Source of the DNA: Gibbula magus
Lineage: Eukaryota; Mollusca; Gastropoda; Trochida; Trochidae
DNA length: 64,000 bases
Direction of reading: 5' to 3'
NCBI GenBank assembly: GCA_936450465.1
Contig: OW388305.1
Span: 39,942,687-40,006,686 of the forward strand
Positions 10,572 through 21,281 of the stretch are shown here, one piece after another. Position 1 is the stretch's first letter. The number at the start of each line of letters is the position of its first letter. The position numbers were made by a program, and so were the translations under genes. The notes under the pieces are model-generated. The model did not search any database. It was given only the letters and a program-made list of their open reading frames with translations, and was not told the origin of the DNA.

Positions 10572-10848
10572 CTGAAATAATTCATATGCATTAAAGACGG
10601 GATGCACAATAGCATATGCAACAATAGATATTACAACTCGCATATTGATAAATACAGCTAAAAAAAAACAAAAAAATATTTGAAATACAAAAAACAATAA
10701 CTTTTATTAATTATTAAATACAACAATTTAATGAAATGTACTTCGAATTTTAAAAATATACACTTTAAAAAGTAAGGAGTAAAAAATTAAAGTTACCTTT
10801 CCTGAATGAATAGTGTACTTGTCCTTGGACTGTCCATGATGAAGCCAT
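10521..10848 (-). CDS. Candidate two-exon small protein (62 aa), exons 10848-10797 and 10657-10521
   Basis: ATG at 10848 has A at -3 and G at +4. The first exon encodes MASSWTVQGQVHYSFRK and ends AAAG before GTAACT. After a 139-nt intron, a very strong acceptor (long T run then TTAG) precedes 10657. The frame is kept and reads AVFINMRVVISIVAYAIVHP, then VFNAYELFQVTEATKLYS, ending NCLWERM before a TAA at 10521. The middle is hydrophobic and could be a membrane segment. An internal Met (MRVVISIVAYAIVHP) would give a signal-peptide-like start. The promoter-like cluster is about 150 bp upstream. No known family. A splice donor (CAG before GTTACT) at 10571 and the overlapping exon 10571-10429 show that other transcripts are possible. 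Confidence 0.38.
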
Positions 10849-10994
10849 TGTGTGAACTGATTCATTCTAAAAACCACTCAGTCTTTATAGGCAATGAAAT
10901 GTATTACTGCTCAATGTTGCTGAATAAAAACGTGCTTAAATCATGCATGCTCGTGATTCAAGCACGACGCCTATGCTGTAGCACGACTCGTACG

Positions 10995-11090
10995 CTTTAT
11001 ATAAAATGTACGCCTCATGCACCTCGGACAATTTAAGAAATTCAGTGCTCACAGTGCTGTTGATGACGTCAATGTCCCTAACATTTGCAT
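10995..11090 (-). promoter_or_regulatory. Promoter-like cluster: octamer, CRE and TATA box
   Basis: In minus-strand order: ATGCAAAT (11090-11083), TGACGTCA (11071-11064) and TATATAAAG (11003-10995), about 150 bp before the ATG at 10848. The spacing of a TATA box after upstream CRE and octamer sites is ordinary for an RNA polymerase II core promoter. The initiator itself is not defined. Confidence 0.45.
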
Positions 11091-11223
11091 ATGAAAATGA
11101 GAAATGTCAATGTTTTTCATGTTGTGTTCGAGAGAATTTTTCCCAAATTTGTTGACAATTCATTTGAAATATATTCATTTTAAGACATTTTCTTGACGAC
11201 TCAAGCATTTGACTGTGCTCTAA

Positions 11224-11330
11224 GATAGATAGAGAACTCGCAGCAGTACATCAGCTGGCGCCTCGCCCAACCCTCTCAAACCCGTACATTTATATCCCGA
11301 TAATGTACTGCTACTCGTCCTCTATCTATT
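11224..11330. repeat. Foldback segment, ~28-bp imperfect arms
   Basis: GATAGATAGAG..CTCGCAGCAGTACAT at 11224-11251 pairs with ATGTACTGCTACTCG..CTCTATCTAT at 11304-11330. It contains GTACATTTATATCCCGATA, which also occurs at about 9971 inside the 1.3-kb block. Confidence 0.65.
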
Positions 11331-12908
11331 ACATAATATCTGCTGAAGAAATAAAAGATAGTAATATCTGATGATGAAGTAAAAGATAGTAATATCTGAT
11401 GATGAAGTAAAAGATGATAATATCTGATGAAGAAGTAAAAGATGGTAATATCTGATGATGAAGTAAAAGATGGTAATATCTGATGATGAAGTAAAAGATG
11501 GTAATGTCTGATGTAGAAGTAAAAGATGGTAATATCTGATGAAGAAGTAAAAGATGGTACTATCTGATGAAGAAGTAAAAGATGGTACTATCTGATGAAG
11601 AAGTAAAAGATGGTAATATATCTGATGAAGAAGTAAAAGATGGTAATATCTGATGAAGAAGTAAAAGATGGTAATATCTGATGAAGAAGTAAAAGATGGT
11701 AATATCTGATGAAGAAGTAAAAGATGGTACTATCTGATGAAGACGTAAAAGATGGTAATATATCTGATGAAGAAGTAAAAGATGGTAATATATCTGATGT
11801 AGAAGTAAAAGATGGTAATATCTGATGTAGAAGTAAAAGATGGTAATATCTGATGAAGAAGTAAAAGATGGTACTATCTGATGAAGAAGTAAAAGATGGT
11901 ACTATCTGATGAAGAAGTAAAAGATGGTAATATATCTGATGAAGAAGTAAAAGATGGTAATATCTGATGTAGAAGTAAAATATGGCAATATCTGATGAAG
12001 AAGTAAAATATGATAATATCTGATGAAGAAGTAAAAGATGGCAATATCTGATGAAGAAGTAAAAGATGGTAATATCTGATGAAGAAGTAAAATATGGCAA
12101 TATCTGATGAAGAAGTAAAAGATGGTAATATCTAATGTAGAAGTAAAAGATGGTAATATCTGATGTAGAAGTAAAAGATGGTAATATCTGATGTAGAAGT
12201 AAAAGATGGTACTATCTGATGAAGAAGTAAAAGATGGTACTATCTGATGAAGAAGTAAAAGATGGTAATATATCTGATGAAGAAGTAAAAGATGGTAATA
12301 TCTGATGAAGAAGTAAAAGATGGTAATATCTGATGAAGAAGTAAAAGATGATAATATCTGATGAAGAAGTAAAAGATGGTAATATCTGATGAAGAAGTAA
12401 AAGATGGTAATATCTGATGAAGAAGTAAAAGATGGTAATATCTGATGTAGAAGTAAAAGATGGTAATATCTGATGAAGAAGTAAAAGATGGTAATATCTG
12501 ATGTAGAAGTAAAAGATGGTAATATCTGATGTAGAAGTAAAAGATGGTATTATCTGATGAAGAAGTAAAAGATGGTAATATCTGATGAAGAAGTAAAAGA
12601 TGGTAATATCTGATGTAGAAGTAAAAGATGGTAATATCTGATGTAGAAGTAAAAGATGGTAATATCTGATGTAGAAGTAAAAGATGGTAATATCTGATGT
12701 AGAAGTAAAAGATGGTAATATCTAATGAAGAAGTAAAAGATGGTAATATCTGATGTAGAAGTAAAAGATGGTAATATCTAATGAAGAAGTAAAAGGTGGT
12801 AATATCTGATGTAGAAGTAAAAGATGGTAATATCTGATGTAGAAGTAAAATATGGTAATATCTGATGAAGAAGTAAAAGATGGTAATATCTGATGAAGAA
12901 GTAAGTAT
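11331..12908 (+). repeat. 28-bp minisatellite, about 55 units
   Basis: The unit is GATGGTAATATCTGATGAAG plus AAGTAAAA. Variants carry TGTAG or TGATG for TGAAG, GGTACTATC for GGTAATATC, and a 2-bp expansion (AATATATC). Because three units equal 28 codons, long minus-strand frames (170 and 64 codons, with SSSDI and FYFFIR repeats) appear. They are not genes. Confidence 0.95.
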
Positions 12909-13155
12909 ATATGCACTAAGCAGAAAACATCATCTAATAAATCTATCTGTCATATCACTTTTTATTTTGGTTAGATGTTGTAACATGTTTACATGTGCGT
13001 TATTCACGAAACATGTGCAGTATATATTACACATATGGATATGTACATAGGACCGGTGTTTAATGCAAATCAAGCATAAGCGCGTGCATGGTCAACTTCC
13101 CACGGCACAGACTCCGCATGCGATTTATGCAGACATCTTCCCACGTCATACACGA
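12909..13155. other. No gene
   Basis: Short spacer. At 13085-13145 there are words (GCATGCGATTTATGC, CTTCCCACG) related to the diverged edges of the 42-bp array further right. Confidence 0.5.
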
Positions 13156-13390
13156 TATTTATTGATTGAAAACATATTATATTCATTTAAGAAATGGATT
13201 GGGCACAAGTTATGAAACTTATAGAAGCTCTCTCCATGTAATCGACAACATACATAACACAATGTATGCAGAAGAGAATAAGAAATCTACAAGTGACGAA
13301 GATGGTAAACATGTTATATACATTATTAAGGCAACACACAATTAGAAATATTATTCTTATGACAAATGCATACATTAGTATACACGATAT
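13156..13390 (-). repeat. LINE 3' tail segment, copy 2
   Basis: Similar to 7094-7325 throughout. On the minus strand it ends near AATCAATAAATA. A TTAA MITE begins immediately to its right. Confidence 0.6.
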
Positions 13391-13395
13391 CTGTA

Positions 13396-13912
13396 TTAAA
13401 GGCTCTGTAGCACGTTTTTTCATGTCATGTTTTATAAAATTGGTCATTTATCAAAGTTTATACAATATGTAGTTACTTTAGAGGGTAAAACATCTCGAAA
13501 TTACACGTAGAAGCTGTATTCACATGTATCCGTATCGGTATCGGAAGAAAATGGTGCGACGTTTTAAGCGACAGTGGTGTTGAACTCTTCAGGATGAGAG
13601 GTAGATTTGTAGGCCTCATGATAATTTGAGAGTTTAGACTGCAAGGTGGTTGACCATTCCACTATTGAACCATATTTTGAAACTCTACTTTGAGTGTATA
13701 GGTACCGCCTCATCAGTCAGATCGCTTGAACTACCTTCGAACGGTCATTTTAATGTGAACACATTAAAATGGCCGCTCGATGGGAAATGGACTCGCATGG
13801 CTTAACCGAACCTTGAACATTCGTTTTAGAACTCTTTATATTCCCTCAGGAGATTTATCTAGTTTTTGGTAACACTTATTTGCCTTTTTGTGAGATCGCT
13901 TTATTTCAGTCA
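13396..13912 (+). mobile_element. TTAA MITE, family B copy (3' end missing)
   Basis: Starts TTAAAGGCTCTGTAGCACG. Contains AGAGGGTAAAACATCTC, GCGACAGTGGTGT, TTGAGAGTT and the core CATTTTAATGTGAACAC. The right end is replaced by the first degenerate unit of the 42-bp array. The core is folded into CATTTTAATG..CATTAAAATG. Confidence 0.8.
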
Positions 13913-13914
13913 GC

Positions 13915-15130
13915 ATGCATGATTCCTATCTTCTATAGACACTGCATACGAAATATGCATAATCTTCCCACGGCATAGGCAATATATGTCTGCTAAATGT
14001 CAATGCTTCCCATCTTCTTCAATGGACTATGCATGAGAAATATGCATACAACTTCCCTCGGCATAGACAATATCTGTCCGCTAAACATGCATGCTTCCCA
14101 TCTTCTATAGACTCTGCATGCGATATGTGCATGCGATATATGCATGCGCAATATGCATGCTTCCCATCTTCAATAAACTATGCATGAGAAATATGCATGC
14201 TTCCCATCTTCAATAAACTATGCATGAGAAATATGCATGCTTCCCATCTTCAATAGACTATATGCATACGAAATATGCATGCTTCCCATCTTCAATAAAC
14301 TATGCATGTGAAATACGCATGCTTCCAATCATAAATATGCTATAAACATAAGCAATATGTATGCTTCCCATCTTCAATATACTATAAACAATAGCAATAC
14401 GCATGCTTCCCATCTTCAATATCCTATAAACATAAGCAATATGCATGCTTCCCATCTTCAATATACTATAAACATAAGCAATATGCATGCTTCCCATCTT
14501 CAATATCCTATAAACATAAGCAATATGCATGCTTCCAATCATAAATATACTATAAACATAAGCAATACGCATGCTTCCCACCTTCAATTTACTATAAACA
14601 TAAGCAATATGCATGCTTCCCATCTTCAATATCCTATAAACATAAGCAATATGCATGCTTCCATTCATAAATATACTATAAACATAAGCAATACGCATGC
14701 TTCCCATCTTCAATATACTATAAACATAAGCAATATGCATGCTTCCCATCTTCAATATACTATAAACATAAGCAATATGCATGCTTCCCATCTTCAATAT
14801 ACTATAAACATAAGCAATATGCATGCTTCCCATCTTCAATATACTATAAACATAAGCAATATGCATGCTTCCCATCTTCAATATACTATAAACATAAGCA
14901 ATATGCATGCTTCCCATCTTCAATATACTATAAACATAAGCAATATGCATGCTTCCCATTTTCAATATACTATAAACATAAGCAATATGCATGCTTCCCA
15001 TTTTCAATATACTATAAACATAAGCAATACGCATGCTTCCCATCTTCAATATACTATATGCATGATAAATTTGCACACATCTTCCCACGGCGTAGACGAC
15101 ATGTACATGCGAAATATACACCATGCAATC
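13915..15130 (+). repeat. 42-bp tandem array with degenerate edges
   Basis: Main units (about 14320-15058, roughly 18 copies) read ATGCATGCTTCCCATCTTCA followed by ATATACTATAAACATAAGCAAT. Left-hand units (about 14150-14320) are nearer 40 bp with TATGCATGAGAAAT, and outer ones are more diverged. Since 42 is 14 codons, both strands stay open (291 and 260 codons, repeating SILKMGSMHIAYVY and MHASHLQYTINISN). No splice, promoter or codon signal supports translation, and stops are absent because copies share one frame. Confidence 0.93.
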
Positions 15131-15201
15131 TTTAGATGAGAGAGGACATATCAATAGTTTTCTTTTGGCAAACACTTTACCATTACTGCCATGAGAGAAT
15201 G

Positions 15202-15488
15202 CATTCTCTTCCCGCAGAGGTTACTCCACTCAATTCTTCCACCCTAACCCATGTTGCATATAGAGCATTTTCTGGGCTAAGCGACGTCGAAATGACTAGA
15301 GTTGCTTCATTTGTGCTATGCGCACATCTCTTAAAGACAGTAGTCGGTCGAAGGTGTAAAACGATAAGGGCCTTACCAGTGCTGCAAACTTTCAACGCCA
15401 GGGATTTTACGAAAATCGTGAAATATGGCCTTTATTTAACAGAGGTTATAATTGACTGAGTGGAGTAACCTCTGTGGGAAAAGAAATG
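15202..15488. mobile_element. Family I MITE copy 2 (287 bp)
   Basis: Ends CATTCTCTTCCCGCAGAGG and its complement. Flanked by GAGAGAATG (15193-15201) and GAGAGAATA (15489-15497), 8 of 9 matching. The short open frames inside show no domain. Confidence 0.8.
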
Positions 15489-16390
15489 GAGAGAATAGTG
15501 ACTGGTTGCACTTCGGTATAAGATGTTTTGATAATTAGCCAAACACATATATCCGAACCCACACCACTATCCCAAACCCTGCCAGACATCTGTGATAAAT
15601 TTTGTTTTTCATATAATTATTTTAACAGGAATGTGTAAAACGTATGAATATAATAATATAACACGAACACGTGGCTGTTCTTCATGGGACATATGTGCAA
15701 AATGTTTTGTTATATATATTAGGCAGTTGTCTGTAGTAAATATTCAACACAAGCAAGTGAGTGTATATGTGTGTATGAAATATGAGAATTGTTTATATAC
15801 AATACAAAGAGGGACCCAAAGGTCAAAGGTCAAGACAGATGGTGAAATATCGTTATACTATGTGCGTGATATTTTCTTAAGATGGCTGAGTCTATTCATC
15901 AAAGGAATTTGCTTGTTTGTAAAGTGATAGGCATCTGTTTATTTTCTGCAACACATTGGTAAAATAAGACATTTTAAGATGATTTACCCGAGACTGTTGT
16001 CGAGGGTTTGATGCAAAGAAATCAAATATGATTGTCGTCATACACTATTACATCTATTGCTTAGATTTTAGATTGTGATAAGGTTTGTAAGGTTTGTAAG
16101 CTTTGATATTCACAGAATATTAAATTTCAGACAAAATCCCCAAAACGCTCGGGACTATAACATTTATGAATAGGAGTTTCATGTTTATATGAACACTGAA
16201 TAATACTAGCCAACTTATTCACTCTACATATGTGTATATGGTAAATTTTCAAAGACGCATTTGAAGACCCGTCAAGATTAAAACCAACAGAATCTAAACT
16301 CATAATTTTCTAAAAACTCAATCTGCTGATTCTACTGATGTTTGATGATGTCCGTTTTATTCCTAATATAGCTTTGAGTTAACTGTTTGA
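15489..16390. other. No feature resolved
   Basis: AT-rich. One 111-codon frame (15592-15927, plus) has no recognisable motif and no splice context I trust. Confidence 0.5.
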
Positions 16391-16421
16391 GAGGCATTCT
16401 AGAAGTTGGTGTGATGAAGTC

Positions 16422-16515
16422 GACAAAATATTTTATGGATGACCAACTTCTTTATTAACAATAGCTGATATGCTATTGTTAATAAAGAAGTTGATCATCC
16501 TTAAATATTTTGTCT
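16422..16515. repeat. Foldback of the retroelement-tail motif
   Basis: Arms of about 44 bp (16422-16465 and 16472-16515) around a 6-nt loop, nearly perfect near the centre (CTTCTTTATTAACAATAGC). The arm carries the AACTTCTTTATT word of the tails at 4440, 33385 and 43665. It looks like two tails joined head to head. Confidence 0.8.
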
Positions 16516-16659
16516 TCTTTAGCTTTGAGTTGACAATGTATGAGAAACTGATGTCAATTATAAACTTCTGTTTCATTCAATGGTCTGCGGCCCGCATGAA
16601 AAGTTTTGTTAAGCCCTTCATACTGAAGTAAAGTGAAACAAGTGTTACAAATGGCTAAA

Positions 16660-17343
16660 TATCACCTTTCAATCAATAAAACGAGTTCTAAGTTCTGTAG
16701 TTTCAGTGATCTGACTGATGTAGAGATGCCTTAACACTTAGAGTAGAATTTTAACATTTTAAGGTGTTCACATTAAAATGGTCGTTCGATTGTAGTTTAA
16801 GTGATCTAACTGATGTAGAGATACCTTAACACTTAGAGTAGAATTTTAACATTTTAAGGTGTTCACGTTAAAATGGCCGTTCGATTGTAGTTTAAGTGAT
16901 CTGACTGATGTACATGTAGAGATACCTAACACTTAGAGTATAATTTTAACATGACACCACGATGGACTGGTCAACCATCTGAAGTCTCAATTTCATCTTC
17001 AAATCTACCTCTCACATCGAAGAGTTCCACAAGTGTAGCCTTCTACGTCGTATCAATACGGATAATAGTTTTGAGTGGATCGTGTAATGGGATGGTTTAT
17101 CCTCTAACGTAAACAATTATTGTATAAACTTTAAAGAGCCATCAAGGATGTTAGTATTTCAAATAAAAAAAACATTTTTGGAAAATAAACTTATAACGTC
17201 AAACGCCAGAAAAATATTTTAGCTACAACATGACATGTGATAAATAATTTTCATATCACGACAATGTAATGAAATTTGGTTTCACAGAGATGGCTAATTT
17301 GAGAAAACATATTATGCAAAAAACGTGCCACAGCGCCTTTGAA
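16660..17343 (-). mobile_element. TTAA MITE, family B copy with internal triplication
   Basis: Right end CGTGCCACAGCGCCTTT matches the family B terminus. Inside are TACCTCTCAC, the AAAATGG(C/T)CGTTCGAT core and the family's AACTCTACTC..GAG region in reverse. The left terminus is not recognisable. A 95-bp segment is tandemly triplicated at 16696-16960. Confidence 0.7.
16696..16960 (+). repeat. 95-bp tandem triplication inside a MITE
   Basis: Units at 16696-16790 and 16791-16885, with a third, partial unit from 16886. Each starts TGTAGTTT(A/C)AGTGATCT. Units 1 and 2 differ at a few positions. The third has a short insertion (ACATGTAG region) and is cut off. Confidence 0.85.
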
Positions 17344-17477
17344 TGAAAATATAACAATAAGATATGCTCACATTCAGAATTATCTTATATAATTGCATGT
17401 ACATTTGATAAAAAGACTTTTATTTTCTTTGACTTTCAGTTTAACAAAAGACCACATTTCACACTTCATAGAAGAAC

Positions 17478-18495
17478 CATTCTCTTCCCACAGAGGTTAC
17501 TCCCTTCAGATTTCCGATCCTTAGGCCTAACTCTGTTCTATCGCTGGAAACCCCAAAGCAAAGAAAAGCGGAATCTCCTACTGTATTTCTGCTTCTTCAC
17601 CAATGAAAACTCATCTTTCAGCGGCCCTGTCGACAGTGTGACCTCAAAGACCTAGGCATTTTACTCTTAAGGGTCTTGCTCATTAGCATATGACCTTCGA
17701 ATATGTCTGATGTAGATAATACAAATGAACTATTCTTGTTATATGCTTCTCATTTGGTCTTCTTTATTTATAAGCATGTTAATGATCAATATAGTTTTCA
17801 CAAAATCAAAAAGCATGTTTCAAGGAAAACACATTAAACGAGAACACGTTTGTAAATCGTTTATTTTATCATTATGACGTGTCATTGGCAAGTGTCCTTT
17901 TCACAACGGCGTCGCTGATTGCACAACTTCAATTCAATTGCAACCAATCAGGACACTCCCTTTCTGCCCCAGATTTTAAGCGTAAAACAACAGGGCGACC
18001 GAGCGAGCGCTTATAATCGCTCATTGATTGCTTAATCTAGCGCTCAAGTAGCGCTCATTCTCTCCTGAACGACACGGTGCAAAACAATCTACAATCTATA
18101 ATATGCATTGTTTGATATAATTGTCTCACACTGAGATATATTAATGCTCTTGTATATAATTTACTTATAATATGTATTAACATTTGTTAACTTCTTTGTA
18201 CACTGCCCATAATGGGTGTTTTCTGTACAATAAATATCTGGGCTCCGTTCAATAACAGCGAGCGCTTAAATTGCTCATTGTAGCACTCAAGTAACGCTCT
18301 TTCTCTCTTGAACGACACAGAGCAAATTCCTCGAAGTTCGCTCGCTTTGCTACGTAGCGCTACATTGAGCAATCGCGTTCAAGAGAGGTTTAAAAGTAAT
18401 CGTTAATTGAGCGATTACTTTGAAACCTCTCTTGAACACGGCCCAGAGGTTAGGATCGGATATCTGAAGGGAGTAACCTCCGTAGGAAGAGAATA
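17478..18495. mobile_element. Family I element, long copy (about 1.02 kb) carrying nested family H insertions
   Basis: Ends CATTCTCTTCCCACAGAGG and its near complement. Flanks TAGAAGAAC and AAGAAGAAC match at 8 of 9. The interior matches 23117-23672 except for the block 17993-18444, which is absent there. No open frame with transposase features, so non-autonomous. Confidence 0.82.
17993..18444 (-). mobile_element. Nested family H elements (partial 17993-18090; near-complete 18240-18444)
   Basis: GGGCTCCGTTCAA at 18240 and GTTCAAGAG..CACGGCCC at the right are the family H ends. The interior repeats TGAGC and AGCGCTAC words. The left copy is a fragment. The corresponding site in the family I copy at 23.6 kb is empty. 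Confidence 0.78.
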
Positions 18496-18559
18496 AGAAG
18501 AACAGGAATCCGTGCGTAGTCATCAACATCCCCCGTCATATTGGTTCACATTAAAACTA

Positions 18560-18905
18560 AAATACATAATTGACCGCTTCTCATTTTCGAACTCCAATGT
18601 ATGTGTGCTCTCAAGCCAAACGCCAAATTTGGTTAGCTTATCTTAAAGTTTTTTTTTTAGAAAAACTGTCCCCTTTGGAGTGACAATGAATTAAAAAGAT
18701 GTAACAAAAACTTACAAATCTCCAAAATATAATCGACCGCTTCTTATTTTCGAACTCCATCAAGGTAATGATACCCTTAAATCACACACCAAATTTGGTT
18801 ATCGTATCTTAACTTATTTCTGAGAAAAGCTGTCCCTCGAAATCTAGGACGGACGGAGCAAAACCTATATCCCCTCCACTCCATGGCATAGAATAATAAC
18901 TTACT
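18560..18905 (+). repeat. Two diverged copies of a dispersed repeat ending in GGACGGACGG-like sequence
   Basis: GACCGCTTCT(C/T)ATTTTCGAACTCC occurs at about 18571 and 18732, each followed by CCAAATTTGGTTA and a CTGTCCC motif. The second copy ends in GGACGGACGGAGC. A similar tail is at 42715-42795. Confidence 0.6.
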
Positions 18906-19055
18906 TAAGTCAAAGGATAGAGCAACTACACTAGACATACATGTGAAAGTGAAACCCTTTGACATTTGAGATATACTGTCTGGTCGGTGTCCGTCTTCTT
19001 CATGGGTTAGGTCCGTGTGTTGACTTTCGTCGTCAGAGCTGTGTTTTTTCTACAG

Positions 19056-19213
19056 GTATTCGAACAAATAGTGCAGCTATCATTTTAGGTCGCCTGTTTC
19101 CGCCTTATTTGGCATCCAGATCCCTTAATTTTGAAGGATCAGTTGATACCAAGCTCGAAATCAACCGCTACGAGTTGTTTCTCAAACGTAAGCTACGTCA
19201 TCGTGAGGCATGA
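19056..19213 (+). CDS. Candidate exon after a strong splice acceptor
   Basis: A pyrimidine-rich acceptor (GTGTTTTTTCTACAG) ends at 19055. The following frame is open for 52 codons to TGA at 19213 and reads IRTNSAAIILGRLFPPYLAS, then RSLNFEGSVDTKLEINRYE and LFLKRKLRHREA. A possible donor (AAAC before GTAAGC) lies inside, near 19190. The segment is GC-richer than its surroundings. If the exon is used to the stop, it would be the C-terminus of a protein; if the donor is used, an internal exon. I recognise no family. The 5' neighbour exon was not found, and the region to the left is repeat. Confidence 0.35.
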
Positions 19214-20732
19214 ACACATATACATGAAGAAATTAAAAAAAAAAACGTTATTTAAGGTACCGCGTCACATTGAATATCCGCCACAACATCAACCGTCAAT
19301 TGCTTTGTAGATTTCTGCTTCATGCAAAGTGTGACTGCACGTACGTTGTTAGTTTCATTTTGAGATGCACGAGCTTCATGAAATTATTGTCACTTTCCTT
19401 CGCTAAGTCTCGTTTTCAAGTGCACGTGAATCACACATTGTTAGAAATAGTGCTCAACGAGATTGACAATCGATTTGTTTAATGGTGCAAAACTTGAGTA
19501 TATTGGAAAGTTTTAAATGTAAGATCCTATATACATCACTGATAGTTCATACATAGTTTTATTATGTATGAGTTTTTCATCTTATCAACAAAATATAGAA
19601 ATGGTTTGTTAATCAAAATGAAATGTACATGGTCATGTATTTCTTTGCAATAGACATATGTGTATCGAGCAGAACGCCGTAAGCAAAATGCACGTGCAGC
19701 TCGCCGTATATTTCTATACAGTTGATTCCTAGCGGCGTTGAGACTATAGGGTGGTCCCTGTCGATTAAATCACTTTTTGATTTGGAAATTGGAAATGATG
19801 AAATTTATTCAATGTATTCTCATAACTTGATGTATATGATGAGAAACCGTATTTTTGAAACTCACAAATACATTTGAAATGAAAGTAATATACATATTCA
19901 AAATGTACTTTAACATGCATAAATTCTTGTACTCAACTAATTCATTTAACGTTGTTTCATTTTCCCAATTAAACGATCCCATTGTCAAAATGTCTTCTTT
20001 TGTTCAGCAAATATAAACAACTGTCCGAAATATCGTTGCCAGAGTCCAAAACAATCTCAAACTTTTAATTTTTAAAAATTATTATGTTTTAATTGGTGTG
20101 AAAAACAATGACCCAAGGGCCTGTGGACACAACATGTAACTACTATTTTAGTCATATTTATCACTCTAAAACTATCTTCCATTTTTGGGTTGGCAACGTT
20201 TCTTTTGGACACTAGTATAGAACTTTGAGAGGATATCAGAGACCTTTTCATCATAGAATGTGATACTTCACAGAACCCATTTCTACAACTGTACAACAGA
20301 ACCAAATGGTACATTGTCAATACTTACCAGAGTTTACCCGTTCCAGATAGAATGTTTCTGTTGTCTTTGCACTTCAATCCGGGAAATATATTTAATATTT
20401 ACACGCTGATTGTTCATTGAGAGCGAGAAAGAATTTCTCGAATGTGTGATTCATTGAGTTACATATTTTCATTTCTCATTTGTTATTTACATACTACGGT
20501 AAGAGGGTATAAGGTTACCGTAGGCCGATCTCACATCTTCACATCCATAGGATAAACATTTTCGGAAACAATCTCGTAAGTAATATATAACAGTTCACAT
20601 AATATTTGATGACCTTTAATCGCTAACCTGTTTGTCCTTTGAACGCAGAAGAAAATATAATAAGCTAAATTTGATATTTTTGGTTTTAAATTTATAACGA
20701 TTTCTAATTATCCGACTTCCAGACCCCTTAAT
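19214..20732. other. No feature resolved
   Basis: AT-rich with short open frames on both strands (for example 70 codons at 19270-19482 and 82 codons, minus, at 20320-20072). No domains or convincing splice pairs. Confidence 0.5.
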
Positions 20733-20800
20733 CACCAAGTCTACAGCAAGACTACAGAGCTCAGTTTAATGAACTCATCTCAGAGGCTCCTTTTATTATA
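20733..20800 (+). repeat. Fragment related to the TIR element at 49977-50730
   Basis: GTCTACAGCAAGAC..AGTTTAATGAACTCATCTCAGAGGCTCC matches the left end and left flank of the element at 49.95-50.01 kb. No right end is seen. Confidence 0.55.
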
Positions 20801-21051
20801 TTTTTTTCCAATTTTAAAATTTTACCATAAAATTCATTTCAAAATCTAAATGTTAGACTAGGTTTCTAACACAAATGTTGTCACTCTAACATTCACACTG
20901 TACATTCTTGTCGAATTTTAAGCAGTGTTTAAGGAAAACAATGTTTTTCATTAATATTATATGCATGCATATTCCTTGCACAAAGGTTTTTAAAATGGTT
21001 TACTTTCAATCTCAAACACACCATGTCATTACAGAACATGAACATAAAGGC

Positions 21052-21165
21052 TCAAAGTAACAGCAGAGTATTGTAACTGAGGTAAAATGTTGAAAATGGA
21101 CAAATTGTAGAGTCATATTGCAAAAACCCTCGACTGCGCCGAACACATGCTCGTTGTTCAGCCAT
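21052..21165 (-). CDS. Small ORF (37 aa) with strong start context; possible first exon
   Basis: The start is GCCATGG, a full vertebrate-type Kozak match, at 21165. The peptide begins MAEQRACVRRSRGFLQYD and ends in a leucine run before TGA at 21052. A CCAAT/CRE/ETS cluster lies 120-165 bp upstream on the same strand. No good splice donor was found, so it could be a short peptide, a decayed first exon, or chance. No family recognised. Confidence 0.28.
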   Translation of the reverse strand: MAEQRACVRRSRGFLQYDSTICPFSTFYLSYNTLLLL

Positions 21166-21281
21166 GGCAACTGAACCTATTACTTGCTGAACATTAACAG
21201 CTGACGATCCGAAACTGGAATTCGCAAGAGTTTTGACCTCTCAAGATAATCATAACGCCCAAAATGATCACCTTGATACCA

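Larger units (their letters stand above)
9915..11223 (-). mobile_element. Candidate 1.3-kb element or insert with 21-bp terminal inverted repeats
   Basis: TTAGAGCACAATCAAATGCT(T) at 9915-9935 and its complement at 11203-11223 match at 20 of 21 bases. The block separates units of one minisatellite, as an insertion would. If the ends are read as GAGCACA and TGTGCTC, the flanking dinucleotide is TA on both sides, as in Tc1/mariner-type insertions. Inside, on the minus strand, lie a promoter-like cluster, a start codon with good context, splice signals and an AATAAA. No transposase motif is seen. It may be a transposon, a captured gene, or an ordinary small gene beside a chance inverted repeat. 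Confidence 0.45.

Noticed and set aside
11588..12916. 170- and 64-codon minus-strand ORFs
   Set aside because: Translations of the 28-bp minisatellite.
14300..15175. Opposed 291- and 260-codon ORFs
   Set aside because: They are translations of the 42-bp tandem array (14 codons per unit), with no splice, promoter or domain evidence.
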